NCBI RefSeq assembly: GCF_009707325.1
Contig: NZ_CP046103.1
Coordinates: forward strand, 186,001 to 250,000
Length of the DNA stretch: 64,000 bases
From: Pseudomonas sp. IB20
GTDB lineage: Bacteria > Pseudomonadota > Gammaproteobacteria > Pseudomonadales > Pseudomonadaceae
Reading direction: 5' to 3'
Each line of letters opens with the position of its first letter. Position 1 is the stretch's first letter. Of the stretch, positions 9,756 to 18,475 are shown piece by piece. Under the pieces are notes generated by a model. It was not told the DNA's origin. It saw only the letters and a program-made list of their open reading frames with translations, and searched no databases. A program made the position numbers and the translations under genes.

Positions 9756-10088
9756 AGCCCTGCGCCAGACTAATCCGATAAATGGGATCCAATTCACAAA
9801 ACCACCGCGAACTTTTCTGTATTCCTCGGTACTAATCTATCTCGACAAGAACTTGATGGCTAACTAATGGCATTTCATCAGTACTTGTTCGAAACGCTAT
9901 CAAAACAGTAGCCGCTTGTCGGAATAAAACTTCCAGCAACAGGCTGTAACTCTTTTTTGATAATTATTTATTGTTATCTATCAATGGTTTGCAGGTGTAA
10001 CTAGTACGAATGTGCAACTAATCCAGTTTCTTGGATAAGCGCAAGTTCGATGTTAGTTTGCCGCCCCTTGATTTTCGATGGATCGAAC
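9756..10088. promoter_or_regulatory. AT-rich intergenic region before the decayed tpsBA pair
   Basis: There is no convincing gene here. The stretch from about 9780 to 10030 is clearly richer in A and T than the surroundings, for example the TTGATAATTATTTATTGTTATC block near 9957-9978. That fits a promoter region and horizontally acquired DNA. I cannot place a promoter with confidence. Confidence 0.4.
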
Positions 10089-11793
10089 ATGTCTTCGTTA
10101 TTGCCACGGACTCGGTACTTGCTGTGCACTTTTCTGCTCGCTTACTTGAGCCTGAACACTGCCATGGCCGCCCCCACACCTGGGGATCAAGACCTGATCC
10201 GTGACCGGCAAAACCGCTTGCTCGAAGAGCAACAACGGCGCCTGCAAGAACTGCAGGACCTGCCCGGCAAAGAAGCCAAGCCCCAGGCCCCGGCCTTGCC
10301 GGCGGACACGCGCTGCTTCCCGATCAAAGACATCGAACTCAAGGGCGCCGACAGCCTGGCAGCCGCAGACCGCGAGCGCCTGCTCAAGCCCTACATCGGC
10401 GAGTGCCTGGGCGTCGCAGCTCAATGATGCTAAGGTCATCACCGACCTACTCACCAAAGGCCGCGTCACCAGCCGCGCCTACCTGCCGCAACAAGACCTC
10501 TCCAGCGGCCATCTGCAAGTGCTGGTGGTCGAAGGCAAACTCGAAGCCTTGAAAAGCGCCGAAGGCAGCACGGTGACCGACCGCGAACTGGCCATGGCCT
10601 TTCCCGGCAAGGTCGGCGAGGCGCTAAACCTGCGCGAAGTCGAGCAACTGGTGGACCAACTGAATCGCTTGCCCTCCAAGCAGGCGCAAATGGAACTGAC
10701 CCCCGGCCGCCAGATCGGCGGCAGCGACGTGGTGGTCAAGAACACCGCGCAAAAGCCCTGGCGCGCCAGCCTGTCGCGTAACAACGACGGCCAGAAAAGC
10801 ACCGGCGAGCAGCAGTGGGGCGCAGGCCTTGAGTGGGACAGCCCGCTCGGCCTGGCTGACCAACTGGTACTGCGCGGCGGCCACGATGCCGTCAGCGACC
10901 ACCAGAAAACCTCGAAAAACACCATGCTCTACTACAACGTGCCGTGGGGCTGGTGGAACTTCAGTTACACCTACAGCGAGAGCGATTACCGCGCGCTGGG
11001 TTACACCGACACCTTCAAGTTCAAACAGTCGGGCGACAACCAGAACCACCAGTTTCGCGCCGAGCGGGTGATCCATCGTGACGACGTGAGCAAGACCTCG
11101 CTCAACGTTGGCCTGGCGCACCTGCGCACCAACAACTACATCAATGAGGCTCACCTCGAGACCAGCAGCAACCGCCTCAGCGAACTGCAACTGGGCATCA
11201 ACCATGGCCGGCGTATCGGCAATGCGTTCGTCAACCTCGACTTGGGCATGCAAAACGGCATCGGTGCCTTCGATGCTCAAGCCAACGACGAGCGCGACGC
11301 GTACGGCAATCGCCAGCCCAGTGCGCGCTATCGCAAATACACGCCACGTAGCTACCTGACCGTTCAAGCTGTGGGGCGAGTCGCTCAGTTTCAGCAGCTT
11401 GATGACCGGCCAGCACAGCGAAGACGTGCTGTTCAGCCCGCAGCGCATGAGCCTGGGCGGGCAGTCGTCGATTCGCGGCTACAAAGACCAGATGCTCGCC
11501 GGCGACAGCGGCGGTTACTGGCGCAACGACCTGCGCTGGAGCCGCCCGGTGACCTGGGCCTGGCTGCAACCGGTGTTCACGATACGGCCCAGCTCGGCTA
11601 CGACCAAGGCGTGATCAGCAACGGCCGCTACAACGGCGAAGTGCACGGCCGGGTCTCCAGCAACTCGTTGGAGCTGTTCGCCCGTGGCAAATACGTCAGC
11701 ACCAGCGTGACCTTTGCGCACTCTTTGGAACGCCCGGCAGTGATGAGCGAGCGCGAAGCGCCGATCTACTTCCGCATGGATTTCTTCCTGTAA
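10089..11793 (+). pseudogene. Two-partner secretion transporter TpsB (ShlB/FhaC family), frameshifted
   Basis: The intact relative would be an outer-membrane Omp85-type transporter exporting a TpsA exoprotein. From ATG 10089 a signal peptide (ending NTAMAA) and the start of the first POTRA domain (CFPIKDIELKG) are read in one frame, which stops at 10427. From about 10420 (QLNDAKVITDLL) the protein continues in the next frame through POTRA and barrel strands to about 11370. The segment about 11372-11580, containing SLGGQSSIRGYKDQ (the conserved VRGY-like motif), is in a third frame. The last part (LGYDQGVISNGRYNG to FRMDFFL) returns to the second. At least three frame changes therefore break the gene. 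Sequencing error is the alternative, but the partner gene is also broken. Confidence 0.85.
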
Positions 11794-11818
11794 TTCAACG
11801 CCCCGTTACATCGAGACT

Positions 11819-13775
11819 ATGACAATGGATGTTCGCCACTTTGCCTTCCTGGCCCGCCAACCTTCTGCTGCGCTGAAGCCGCGAGATTCGTTCTTCGGCT
11901 TGCCCAAGCGCGGCTTGGTGCTGATCCTGGCCAACGCGCTGTTCTGGCAGCCGCTGCTGGCCCAGGCCGAAGGCATTGTGGTCAGCGCGCCGGGCACCAC
12001 TGTTGGCCAAGCCGGCAATGGCGTGCCCGTTGTGAACATCGCCACGCCCAATGGCAGTGGCTTGTCGCATAACCAATTCAAGGACTACAACGTCGGCCCC
12101 AACGGCGTGATCCTCAACAATGCCACGGGCGCGGTCACCAACACCCAGCTGGGCGGCTACATCGTCGGCAACCCGAACCTCAAGGGGGGCGCGGCCAGCG
12201 TTATCCTCAACGAAGTCAACGGCGGCAGCCCAAGCCAGTTGCGCGGTTACACCGAAGTGGCGGGGCAGTCGGCCAAGGTCATCGTCGCCAACCCTTACGG
12301 CATCACGTGCAGCGGTTGCGGTTTTATCAACACCCCCAACGTGACCCTGACCACCGGCAAGCCGGTGCTCGACACGAGCGGCCAGTTGCAGCGTTATCAG
12401 GTCGACGGCGGCGCCGTGACCATCGACGGCCAGGGCCTCAACGCCAGTAACGTCGACCGTTTCGAAATCATCACCCGCTCGGCCAAGATCAATGCGCAGA
12501 TCAACGCGCGTGAATTGACCGTGATCGCCGGGCGTAACGACGTCGATGCCCAAAGCCTGAAAACCACCGCGCGCGCTGACGACGGCAGCGCCAAACCAGA
12601 ATTGGCCATCGATTCCTCGGCGCTGGGCGGCATGTACGCCGGTGCGATCAAACTGGTCGGCACCGAAGCCGGTGTGGGCGTGAAACTCGACGGCACACTG
12701 GCCGCCAGCGGCGGCGATATCCAGCTGGATGCCAACGGCCACTTGAGCATGGCGCAGACGTCGGCCACCGGTAACGTCAAAGTCACCGCGCAGAACGTCA
12801 ACCTTACCGACACGTGGCTGCCATTGCGCCACAGACGGCCGTGGGGCAACCGACCCCGTTGACCAGCCAAACCTTCACCCGCGTCCAAGGCCTGCCCGAC
12901 AGTCGCGCCGCCTCGCAGCCGCACAAGTACCTGATCGAGACCAACCCGGTACTCACCGACCTCAAGCAATTCATGAGCTCGGACTACCTGCTGCAAGGCC
13001 TGGGCTACAACCCCGACCAGAGCTGGAAACGCCTCGGCGATGGCCTCTAGAACAGCGCCTGGTGCAGCAAGCGGTACAAGCGCGCACCGGCCAACGCTTT
13101 ATCGACGGTCAGAACACCGACGAGAAGCTGTTCAAGTACCTGATGGACAACGCCATCAGCAGCAAGCAGCAACTAAACCTGTCGATGGGCGTGAGCCTCA
13201 CCTCGCAACAGGTTGCAGCCTTGACCCACGACATCGTGTGGCTGGAACAACACGAAGTGAACGGTGAAAAGGTCCTGGTGCCAGTGCTCTACCTGGCCCA
13301 GGCCAACAACCGCCTGGCGCCGAATGGTGCCTTGATCGCCGGTAACGACCTGAACCTGATCGCCGGCGAAAACTTGGTCAACGCCGGCACCCTGCGCGCG
13401 AACAACAACCTGTCGGCCAAGGCGGCCAACGACTTGACCAACAGCGGGCTGATCGAAGCGGGCAACCGCCTGGACCTGCTGGCCGGTAACAATATCGTCA
13501 ACAAAGCCGGCGGCATCATTGCCGGGCGCGATGTGACGATGACCGCGATCAATGGCGATGTGATCAACGAGCGCAGCGTGACCGGGTGGGACGACAGCGG
13601 GCGTGGGTATTCGCAGCACCGTGACTACGTTGACAGTGCGGCGAGGGTGGAGGCGGCGAATGACCTGGATATCAGCGCCGCGCAAAACGTACTCAAATTC
13701 CTGAAGTCTGAACACGGTTTGGATGGGTTGGTGACGTGGCGGTCGGTGACCCGAGAACATGAGGTGCAGCCGTAA
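11819..13775 (+). pseudogene. TpsA exoprotein (filamentous haemagglutinin/CdiA-like), frameshifted with internal deletion
   Basis: From ATG 11819 (or 11825) there is an extended signal peptide and a complete TPS secretion domain, including NPNLKGGAASVILNEVNG and VANPYGITCSGCGF. The frame breaks near 12805, after NVNLTD. The next frame reads directly into the segment that in CdiA-like proteins lies far downstream (KYLIETNPVLTDLKQFMSSDYLLQ). This implies loss of the long FHA repeat region. A TAG at 13048 comes from one missing base (GDGL then a shift), and the third frame continues (GQRFIDGQNTDEKLFKYL, DIVWLEQHEVNG, then FHA-type repeats) to 13775. No toxin domain remains. Confidence 0.85.
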
Positions 13776-13813
13776 AAAATAGTAGCTGTGGGGAAATAAG
13801 TAGGCCTACGCAT

Positions 13814-13846
13814 AAAGCGGGCGACGCTAAGGCCGCCCGGCTTTTA
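13814..13846. terminator. Bidirectional terminator-like hairpin
   Basis: AAAGCGGGCG and CCGCCCGGCTTTT form an interrupted stem around a loop ACGCTAAGG, with A and T tracts on the two sides. It sits between the converging end of the decayed tpsA (plus strand) and the 89-aa gene (minus strand), where it could end both transcripts. Confidence 0.55.
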
Positions 13847-13847
13847 C

Positions 13848-14117
13848 TCAGGATGGATCGGCATGGAGCCTGCGAACGATGACATCAAGCAAATCACACC
13901 CATCGCGCAGCGGAATAGCCAGCAATTGGGCGAAGTCTTGAAGCACCACAGCATCGCTGCTGAGCTGTTCTCGGAAGGCCAGGTTTTCCAGCAGTTGGGT
14001 GACGGCTCGAATCCGGTACACGGCGGCGTCGTGGAGGACGTCGAGGGGCGCACAGGTGTCGATGAGCAGAGCGGGGACGGTGCTGTCGTGGCCCGTAAGG
14101 GGCATGTATTGGTTCAT
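13848..14117 (-). CDS. Small conserved-looking protein, 89 aa (possibly DUF3077/DUF6124-like)
   Basis: The ATG is at 14117-14115 and the stop at 13850-13848. The protein is mostly helical and acidic to neutral (APLDVLHDAAVYRIRAVTQLL, SSDAVVLQDFAQLLAIPLRDG). Its length, the LLIDTCAPLDVLHDAA opening and the helical ending recall the short Pseudomonas-specific families DUF3077 and DUF6124, whose functions are unknown; this assignment is weak. The Shine-Dalgarno is poor (GAGAA). A long leader with several hairpins precedes it. It faces the decayed tpsA and is on the opposite strand, so an immunity role is unlikely. Confidence 0.55.
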   Translation of the reverse strand: MNQYMPLTGHDSTVPALLIDTCAPLDVLHDAAVYRIRAVTQLLENLAFREQLSSDAVVLQDFAQLLAIPLRDGCDLLDVIVRRLHADPS

Positions 14118-14395
14118 TTTCAGTTCTCTGTTAGTGGATTAAGCCACCACTCATTCGTCGCCAAACGAAAGGGTGGCAGCTGTACGCAGGTTGGCGAACC
14201 GGCAACAGAGAAAACCGGCAGACCCGAAGGTCTCCCGCGCACAGCCGCCATAACATGCACAGCTTTGCGGGTGCAAAAACACCTGCATAGAAGCGGGTTG
14301 CTTTTGCACTCTGTTGTCAGGTCGCCAAACCTGATCGCCATTTGGGCGACGGGCCGGACTATAAGCCCCACGCCCAAACCCACGCAAGGCATCAA
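14118..14395 (-). promoter_or_regulatory. Structured 5' leader of the 89-aa gene (candidate cis-regulatory RNA)
   Basis: Read on the minus strand, about 280 bases before the start codon hold several clean hairpins: TCAGGT/ACCTGA (plus coordinates 14317-14322 and 14329-14334), GTGCAAAA/TTTTGCAC (14271-14278 and 14302-14309), and AGACC-TTCG-GGTCT (14220-14233) with a UUCG tetraloop. No open frame here looks coding. The density of stems suggests a structured leader RNA; its function is unknown. Confidence 0.45.
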
Positions 14396-14468
14396 AGTAC
14401 TGGCCCACGTTCATTGCCTCATGTCTTCAGCCCCATGGCCGACACACTGGCGATGATTAACGGCCCCT

Positions 14469-14804
14469 GTGTTGATGGCCTCGCAAAGCGTCATGCATGA
14501 CTCGGTGGCGTTGGCGTACCTGGACGCGCCTCGAGAGCAATACCAGAACCTGCCCGATAACCCGGTCTACAGCGTTGCACAAACCCCGGTGTCGACGTTC
14601 AGTGCAGACGCGTGGAACCCGCACACCCGATTGTTGCGCGTCGGCATCAAGGCGTCTGATCGCGCGGTGGCGGATCTGGCGCCGGCCAACCTGGTGTTTC
14701 TGGTGGATGTCTCCGGCTCCATGGACCGCCGCGAAGGCTTGCCACTGGTGAAAAGCACGCCTCCAGGCCTGAAAGTGTGGTATCTGCTAAGGGGCGGCGT
14801 TTGA
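14469..14804 (+). pseudogene. Fragment of a von Willebrand factor A-domain protein (YfbK-like)
   Basis: The frame contains REQYQNLPDNPVYSVAQTPVSTFSAD, typical of the region before the VWA domain in YfbK-like lipoproteins. It continues without break into WNPHTRLLRVGIKAS and NLVFLVDVSGSMDRREGLPLVKS, which holds the DxSxS metal site of the VWA domain. In intact relatives (about 500-600 residues) roughly a hundred residues lie between these blocks, so an internal deletion has joined them. The sequence loses similarity after VKST and ends at 14804. No start, signal peptide or lipobox is convincing, and the fragment is not expected to function. Confidence 0.75.
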
Positions 14805-14910
14805 TTTCAGAGCGCTTCACTTCCTGTATGCCTCCAGTTATAGGAATCTCAAAGCATACACGTGGGCATACACGGCGGGAAGTTATAGGGGTGGACAGGA
14901 ATGGATAGTC

Positions 14911-14941
14911 AGAAACAAGAAAGCCCGCACAGGGCGGGCTT
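14911..14941 (-). terminator. Terminator downstream of tRNA-Arg
   Basis: AAGCCCGC (14921-14928) and GCGGGCTT (14934-14941) form a perfect 8-bp stem. On the minus strand it is followed by a T-rich tract (TTTCTTGTTTC), as expected for the end of the tRNA transcript. Confidence 0.8.
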
Positions 14942-14987
14942 CTTGGGGTGTTTCGTAGACTGTCTGAGACAGCCCGAGACTGCTATA

Positions 14988-15064
14988 TGGTGCACCCGGC
15001 GGGATTCGAACCCACGACCCCTGCCTTCGGAGGGCAGTACTCTATCCAGCTGAGCTACGGATGC
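14988..15064 (-). tRNA. tRNA-Arg (anticodon CCG)
   Basis: On the minus strand the gene runs from GCATCCG at 15064 to an encoded CCA at 14990-14988 (77 nt). The acceptor stem GCATCCG/CGGGTGC, the D arm AGCTCAGCTGGATAGAGT, the anticodon stem CTGCC/GGCAG with loop CTCCGAA, and the T arm with GGTTCGAATCC are all present. Loop positions 34-36 read CCG. The broken genes beside it fit an accessory site near a tRNA, but no att repeat or integrase was found. Confidence 0.97.
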
Positions 15065-15435
15065 TTGTGCGGGCGACATCATACCCATGTCGACCTTGGG
15101 CGTCCATGCCGGTCTTTGGCCCTTTATAGGTAGGAATTTGCCCCCCAGAGGCCCTGCGCCGGGTGCCAGTGGTCGCTGCGGTGGAACCCGGCTGAATCAC
15201 GCGGATCAGAAAGATCTGGTAAATGCGCCGTTTTCGTTCTTTTTTTCGAACAGACTATTGCCCTGTACCCCCATTGATCCTAGGATTCGTTTGAGATTTC
15301 AAACGCTCTGTCTCCCGTGCGCTCTTTCACTTTTCTCGCGTGCTGGGGCTGATTTCCCTGACGGCAGCCCACAAGGCGCCTTTCAACAACTCTAATTCGC
15401 TCCGCGCGCGCGCGGTGCTGTTAAGGAAAGCCGAC
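15065..15435 (+). promoter_or_regulatory. gabD upstream region
   Basis: There is no gene in these 371 bases. A 6-4-6 inverted repeat GTTTGA-GATT-TCAAAC at 15289-15304 is a possible operator. A TTCGTTCTTTTTTTCGAAC palindrome-like stretch lies near 15234-15252. No GABA-responsive regulator gene lies adjacent. Confidence 0.4.
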
Positions 15436-16878
15436 ATGCAGCTCAAAGATACCCAGTTGTTCCGCCAGCAAGCCTTTATTGATGGCGCTTGGGTGGATGC
15501 GGACAACGGTCAAACCATCAAGGTCAATAACCCGGCCACGGGCGAGATTCTCGGTACCGTGCCGAAGATGGGTGCGGTCGAAACGCGCCGCGCCATCGAA
15601 GCGGCCGACAAGGCTCTGCCGGCCTGGCGTGCACTCACCGCCAAGGACCGCGCCAACAAGCTGCGTCGTTGGTTTGAGCTGATCATCGAGAACCAGGATG
15701 ACCTGGCTCGCCTGATGACCCTAGAACAGGGCAAGCCACTGGCTGAAGCCAAAGGCGAAATCGTTTACGCCGCCTCGTTTATCGAGTGGTTCGCCGAAGA
15801 AGCCAAGCGCATCTACGGTGATGTGATTCCGGGCCATCAGCCGGACAAGCGCCTGATCGTGATCAAGCAGCCGATTGGTGTTACCGCGGCTATCACGCCG
15901 TGGAACTTCCCGGCCGCGATGATCACCCGTAAAGCCGGCCCGGCCCTGGCCGCCGGTTGCACCATGGTGCTCAAGCCGGCGTCGCAAACCCCGTTCTCGG
16001 CGTTTGCCCTGGCTGAACTGGCCCAGCGTGCAGGTATCCCTAAAGGTGTGTTCAGCGTGGTCTCCGGCAGCGCCGGCGATATCGGCAGCGAGCTGACCAG
16101 CAACCCGATCGTGCGTAAATTGTCCTTCACCGGCTCCACCGAAATCGGTCGCCAGCTGATGGCCGAATGCGCCAAGGACATCAAGAAAGTCTCCCTGGAG
16201 TTGGGCGGCAACGCGCCGTTCATCGTGTTTGACGACGCGGACCTGGATAAGGCTGTCGAAGGCGCGATCATTTCCAAATACCGCAACAACGGCCAGACCT
16301 GCGTCTGTGCCAACCGCCTGTACATCCAGGATTCGGTGTACGACGCCTTCGCGGAAAAACTCAAAGTGGCCGTGGCCAAGCTCAAGATCGGCAACGGTCT
16401 GGAAGAAGGCACCACCACCGGCCCGCTGATCGACGAAAAAGCCGTGGCCAAGGTTCAGGAGCACATCGCTGATGCCCTGAGCAAAGGCGCCAAGCTGTTG
16501 GCCGGTGGCAAGGTCATGGAAGGCAACTTCTTTGAGCCGACCATCCTGGTCAACGTGCCGAAAGACGCTGCAGTGGCCAAGGAAGAAACCTTCGGCCCAC
16601 TGGCGCCGCTGTTCCGCTTCAAAGACGAAGCCGAAGTGATCGCGATGTCCAACGACACCGAGTTCGGCCTGGCGTCCTACTTCTATGCCCGCGACCTGGG
16701 CCGTGTGTTCCGTGTGGCCGAAGCCCTGGAATACGGCATGGTCGGCGTCAACACCGGGTTGATCTCCAACGAAGTGGCGCCGTTCGGCGGCATCAAGGCC
16801 TCGGGCCTTGGCCGTGAAGGTTCCAAGTATGGGATCGAGGATTACCTGGAAATTAAATACCTCTGCCTGGGCATCTAA
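15436..16878 (+). CDS. gabD: Succinate-semialdehyde dehydrogenase (NADP+) GabD, 480 aa
   Basis: GabD oxidises succinate semialdehyde to succinate, the last step of GABA breakdown. ATG 15436 follows AAGGAA at a spacing of 7 and gives the family length (482 in E. coli); the frame extends upstream to 15340, but that part has no homologous character. Aldehyde dehydrogenase hallmarks are visible: the TPWNFPAAMITRK cofactor region, the general-base motif LELGGNAPF, and the catalytic cysteine in NNGQTCVCANR. The C-terminus PFGGIKASGLGREGSKYGIEDYLEIKY is typical. It lies upstream of gabT with a 182-base gap. Confidence 0.97.
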   Translation: MQLKDTQLFRQQAFIDGAWVDADNGQTIKVNNPATGEILGTVPKMGAVETRRAIEAADKALPAWRALTAKDRANKLRRWFELIIENQDDLARLMTLEQGKPLAEAKGEIVYAASFIEWFAEEAKRIYGDVIPGHQPDKRLIVIKQPIGVTAAITPWNFPAAMITRKAGPALAAGCTMVLKPASQTPFSAFALAELAQRAGIPKGVFSVVSGSAGDIGSELTSNPIVRKLSFTGSTEIGRQLMAECAKDIKKVSLELGGNAPFIVFDDADLDKAVEGAIISKYRNNGQTCVCANRLYIQDSVYDAFAEKLKVAVAKLKIGNGLEEGTTTGPLIDEKAVAKVQEHIADALSKGAKLLAGGKVMEGNFFEPTILVNVPKDAAVAKEETFGPLAPLFRFKDEAEVIAMSNDTEFGLASYFYARDLGRVFRVAEALEYGMVGVNTGLISNEVAPFGGIKASGLGREGSKYGIEDYLEIKYLCLGI

Positions 16879-16900
16879 GCCAGGCACGAGCATGCAGTAA

Positions 16901-16934
16901 ACGCAGAGGGCACGAGAGCGCTGTCCCTTTGCGT
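16901..16934. repeat. Hairpin between gabD and gabT
   Basis: ACGCAGAGGGCA (16901-16912) pairs with TGTCCCTTTGCGT (16922-16934), with one mismatch and one bulge. There is no strong T tract, so it is more likely a processing or stabilising element in the gabDT transcript than a terminator. Confidence 0.5.
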
Positions 16935-17060
16935 GTTTCAAACCGTAATTCGTAGTGGCCGGGAAAGCTGTGGCAGTCGATCATCGCATGCTGCCGTAGT
17001 TGCCTCCCCGCCACGTATTCCTTGGACCACGCCACCCGATGAGTGGCGAATGAGGACTTT

Positions 17061-18338
17061 ATGAGCAAGACCAACGCATCCCTGATGAAACGCCGCGAAG
17101 CCGCTGTACCGCGCGGTGTTGGCCAGATTCACCCGATCTTCGCCGAATCCGCGAAGAACGCCACCGTGACCGACGTTGAAGGTCGCGAGTTCATCGACTT
17201 CGCCGGCGGTATCGCCGTGCTGAACACCGGCCACGTGCACCCGAAAATCATCGCCGCCGTGACCGCGCAGCTGAACAAGCTGACCCACACCTGCTTCCAG
17301 GTACTGGCCTACGAGCCTTACGTGGAACTGTGCGAAAAAATCAACGCCAAGGTGCCAGGCGACTTCGCCAAGAAAACCCTGCTGGTCACCACCGGTTCCG
17401 AAGCCGTTGAGAACGCCGTGAAAATCGCCCGCGCCGCCACTGGCCGTGCCGGTGTGATCGCCTTCACCGGCGCCTATCACGGCCGCACCATGATGACCCT
17501 GGGCTTGACCGGTAAAGTCGTGCCTTACTCGGCCGGCATGGGCCTGATGCCAGGCGGCGTATTCCGCGCGCTGTTCCCGAACGAACTGCACGGTGTGAGC
17601 GACGACGACGCCATCGCCAGCATCGAACGTATCTTCAAGAACGATGCCGAGCCGCGTGATATCGCTGCCATCATCATCGAGCCGGTGCAGGGCGAAGGCG
17701 GTTTCTACGTCGCGCCTAAAACCTTCATGAAGCGCCTGCGCGAACTGTGCGACAAGCACGGCATCCTGCTGATCGCCGACGAAGTGCAAACCGGCGCTGG
17801 CCGTACCGGTACCTTCTTCGCCATGGAGCAGATGGACGTTGCTGCCGACCTGACCACCTTCGCCAAATCCATCGCCGGCGGCTTCCCGTTGGCCGGTGTG
17901 TGCGGCAAGGCTGAATACATGGACGCCATCGCTCCAGGCGGCCTGGGCGGCACCTATGCCGGTAGCCCGATCGCTTGCGCCGCTGCTTTGGCGGTGATGG
18001 AAGTGTTCGAAGAAGAACACCTGCTGGACCGCTGTAAAGCGGTCGGCGAGCGTTTGGTAACCGGCCTGAAAGCCATTCAAGCCAAGTACCCGGTGATCGG
18101 CGAAGTGCGTGCCCTGGGCGCGATGATCGCCGTGGAGCTGTTCGAAGAGGGCGACAGCCACAAGCCGAACGCCGCTGCCGTTGCCTCCGTGGTGGCCAAA
18201 GCGCGCGACAAAGGCCTGATCCTGCTGTCGTGCGGTACCTACGGCAACGTGTTGCGCGTGCTGGTTCCGCTGACCTCGCCGGACGAGCAGTTGGACAAAG
18301 GTTTGGCGATCATCGAAGAGTGCTTCTCCGAGCTGTAA
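17061..18338 (+). CDS. gabT: 4-aminobutyrate aminotransferase GabT, 425 aa
   Basis: GabT transfers the amino group of GABA to 2-oxoglutarate, yielding succinate semialdehyde for GabD. ATG 17061 is preceded by GAGGA and gives the expected start MSKTNASLMKRREAAVPRG; GTG 17043 is rejected. Class-III PLP aminotransferase motifs are present: TTGSEAVENAVK (phosphate binding), GAYHGRTMM, the LLIADEVQTGAGRTG aspartate that contacts the PLP ring nitrogen, and the Schiff-base lysine in FAKSIAGGFP. Length matches E. coli GabT (426). A strong terminator follows within 30 bases. Confidence 0.97.
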   Translation: MSKTNASLMKRREAAVPRGVGQIHPIFAESAKNATVTDVEGREFIDFAGGIAVLNTGHVHPKIIAAVTAQLNKLTHTCFQVLAYEPYVELCEKINAKVPGDFAKKTLLVTTGSEAVENAVKIARAATGRAGVIAFTGAYHGRTMMTLGLTGKVVPYSAGMGLMPGGVFRALFPNELHGVSDDDAIASIERIFKNDAEPRDIAAIIIEPVQGEGGFYVAPKTFMKRLRELCDKHGILLIADEVQTGAGRTGTFFAMEQMDVAADLTTFAKSIAGGFPLAGVCGKAEYMDAIAPGGLGGTYAGSPIACAAALAVMEVFEEEHLLDRCKAVGERLVTGLKAIQAKYPVIGEVRALGAMIAVELFEEGDSHKPNAAAVASVVAKARDKGLILLSCGTYGNVLRVLVPLTSPDEQLDKGLAIIEECFSEL

Positions 18339-18362
18339 GCGGATTGACCTGATCGACAGAAA

Positions 18363-18387
18363 AAACCCGCTTCGGCGGGTTTTTTTG
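18363..18387 (+). terminator. Rho-independent terminator after gabT
   Basis: ACCCGC-TTCG-GCGGGT (18365-18380) is a perfect stem with a TTCG tetraloop followed by seven T; an A run precedes it, so it may also work in reverse. Confidence 0.95.
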
Positions 18388-18475
18388 TGGCCGATGCAAC
18401 ACATTCAGGCCTTGTTCATTGTACGTAGGCGGCTTGATTGTCTAAGGTGCAAGCATTGCCGATGGAGCGTGCTGG

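Noticed and set aside
13848..14117. The 89-aa gene as an immunity gene of the CdiA-like protein
   Set aside because: It is on the opposite strand, converges on the tpsA remnant and no toxin domain remains. Immunity genes normally follow cdiA on the same strand.
14120..14395. Minus-strand open frames of 87-91 codons in the leader
   Set aside because: Two overlapping frames are both open and both Cys/Arg-rich. The region is better explained as a structured leader RNA.
13863..14456. Plus-strand open frame of 197 codons
   Set aside because: It runs antisense to the 89-aa gene and its structured leader. Its composition is random and it has no start signal.
14988..15064. tRNA-Arg as an integration site of a genomic island
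   Set aside because: No integrase and no repeated tRNA 3' end was found within the window. The neighbouring decay is only suggestive.
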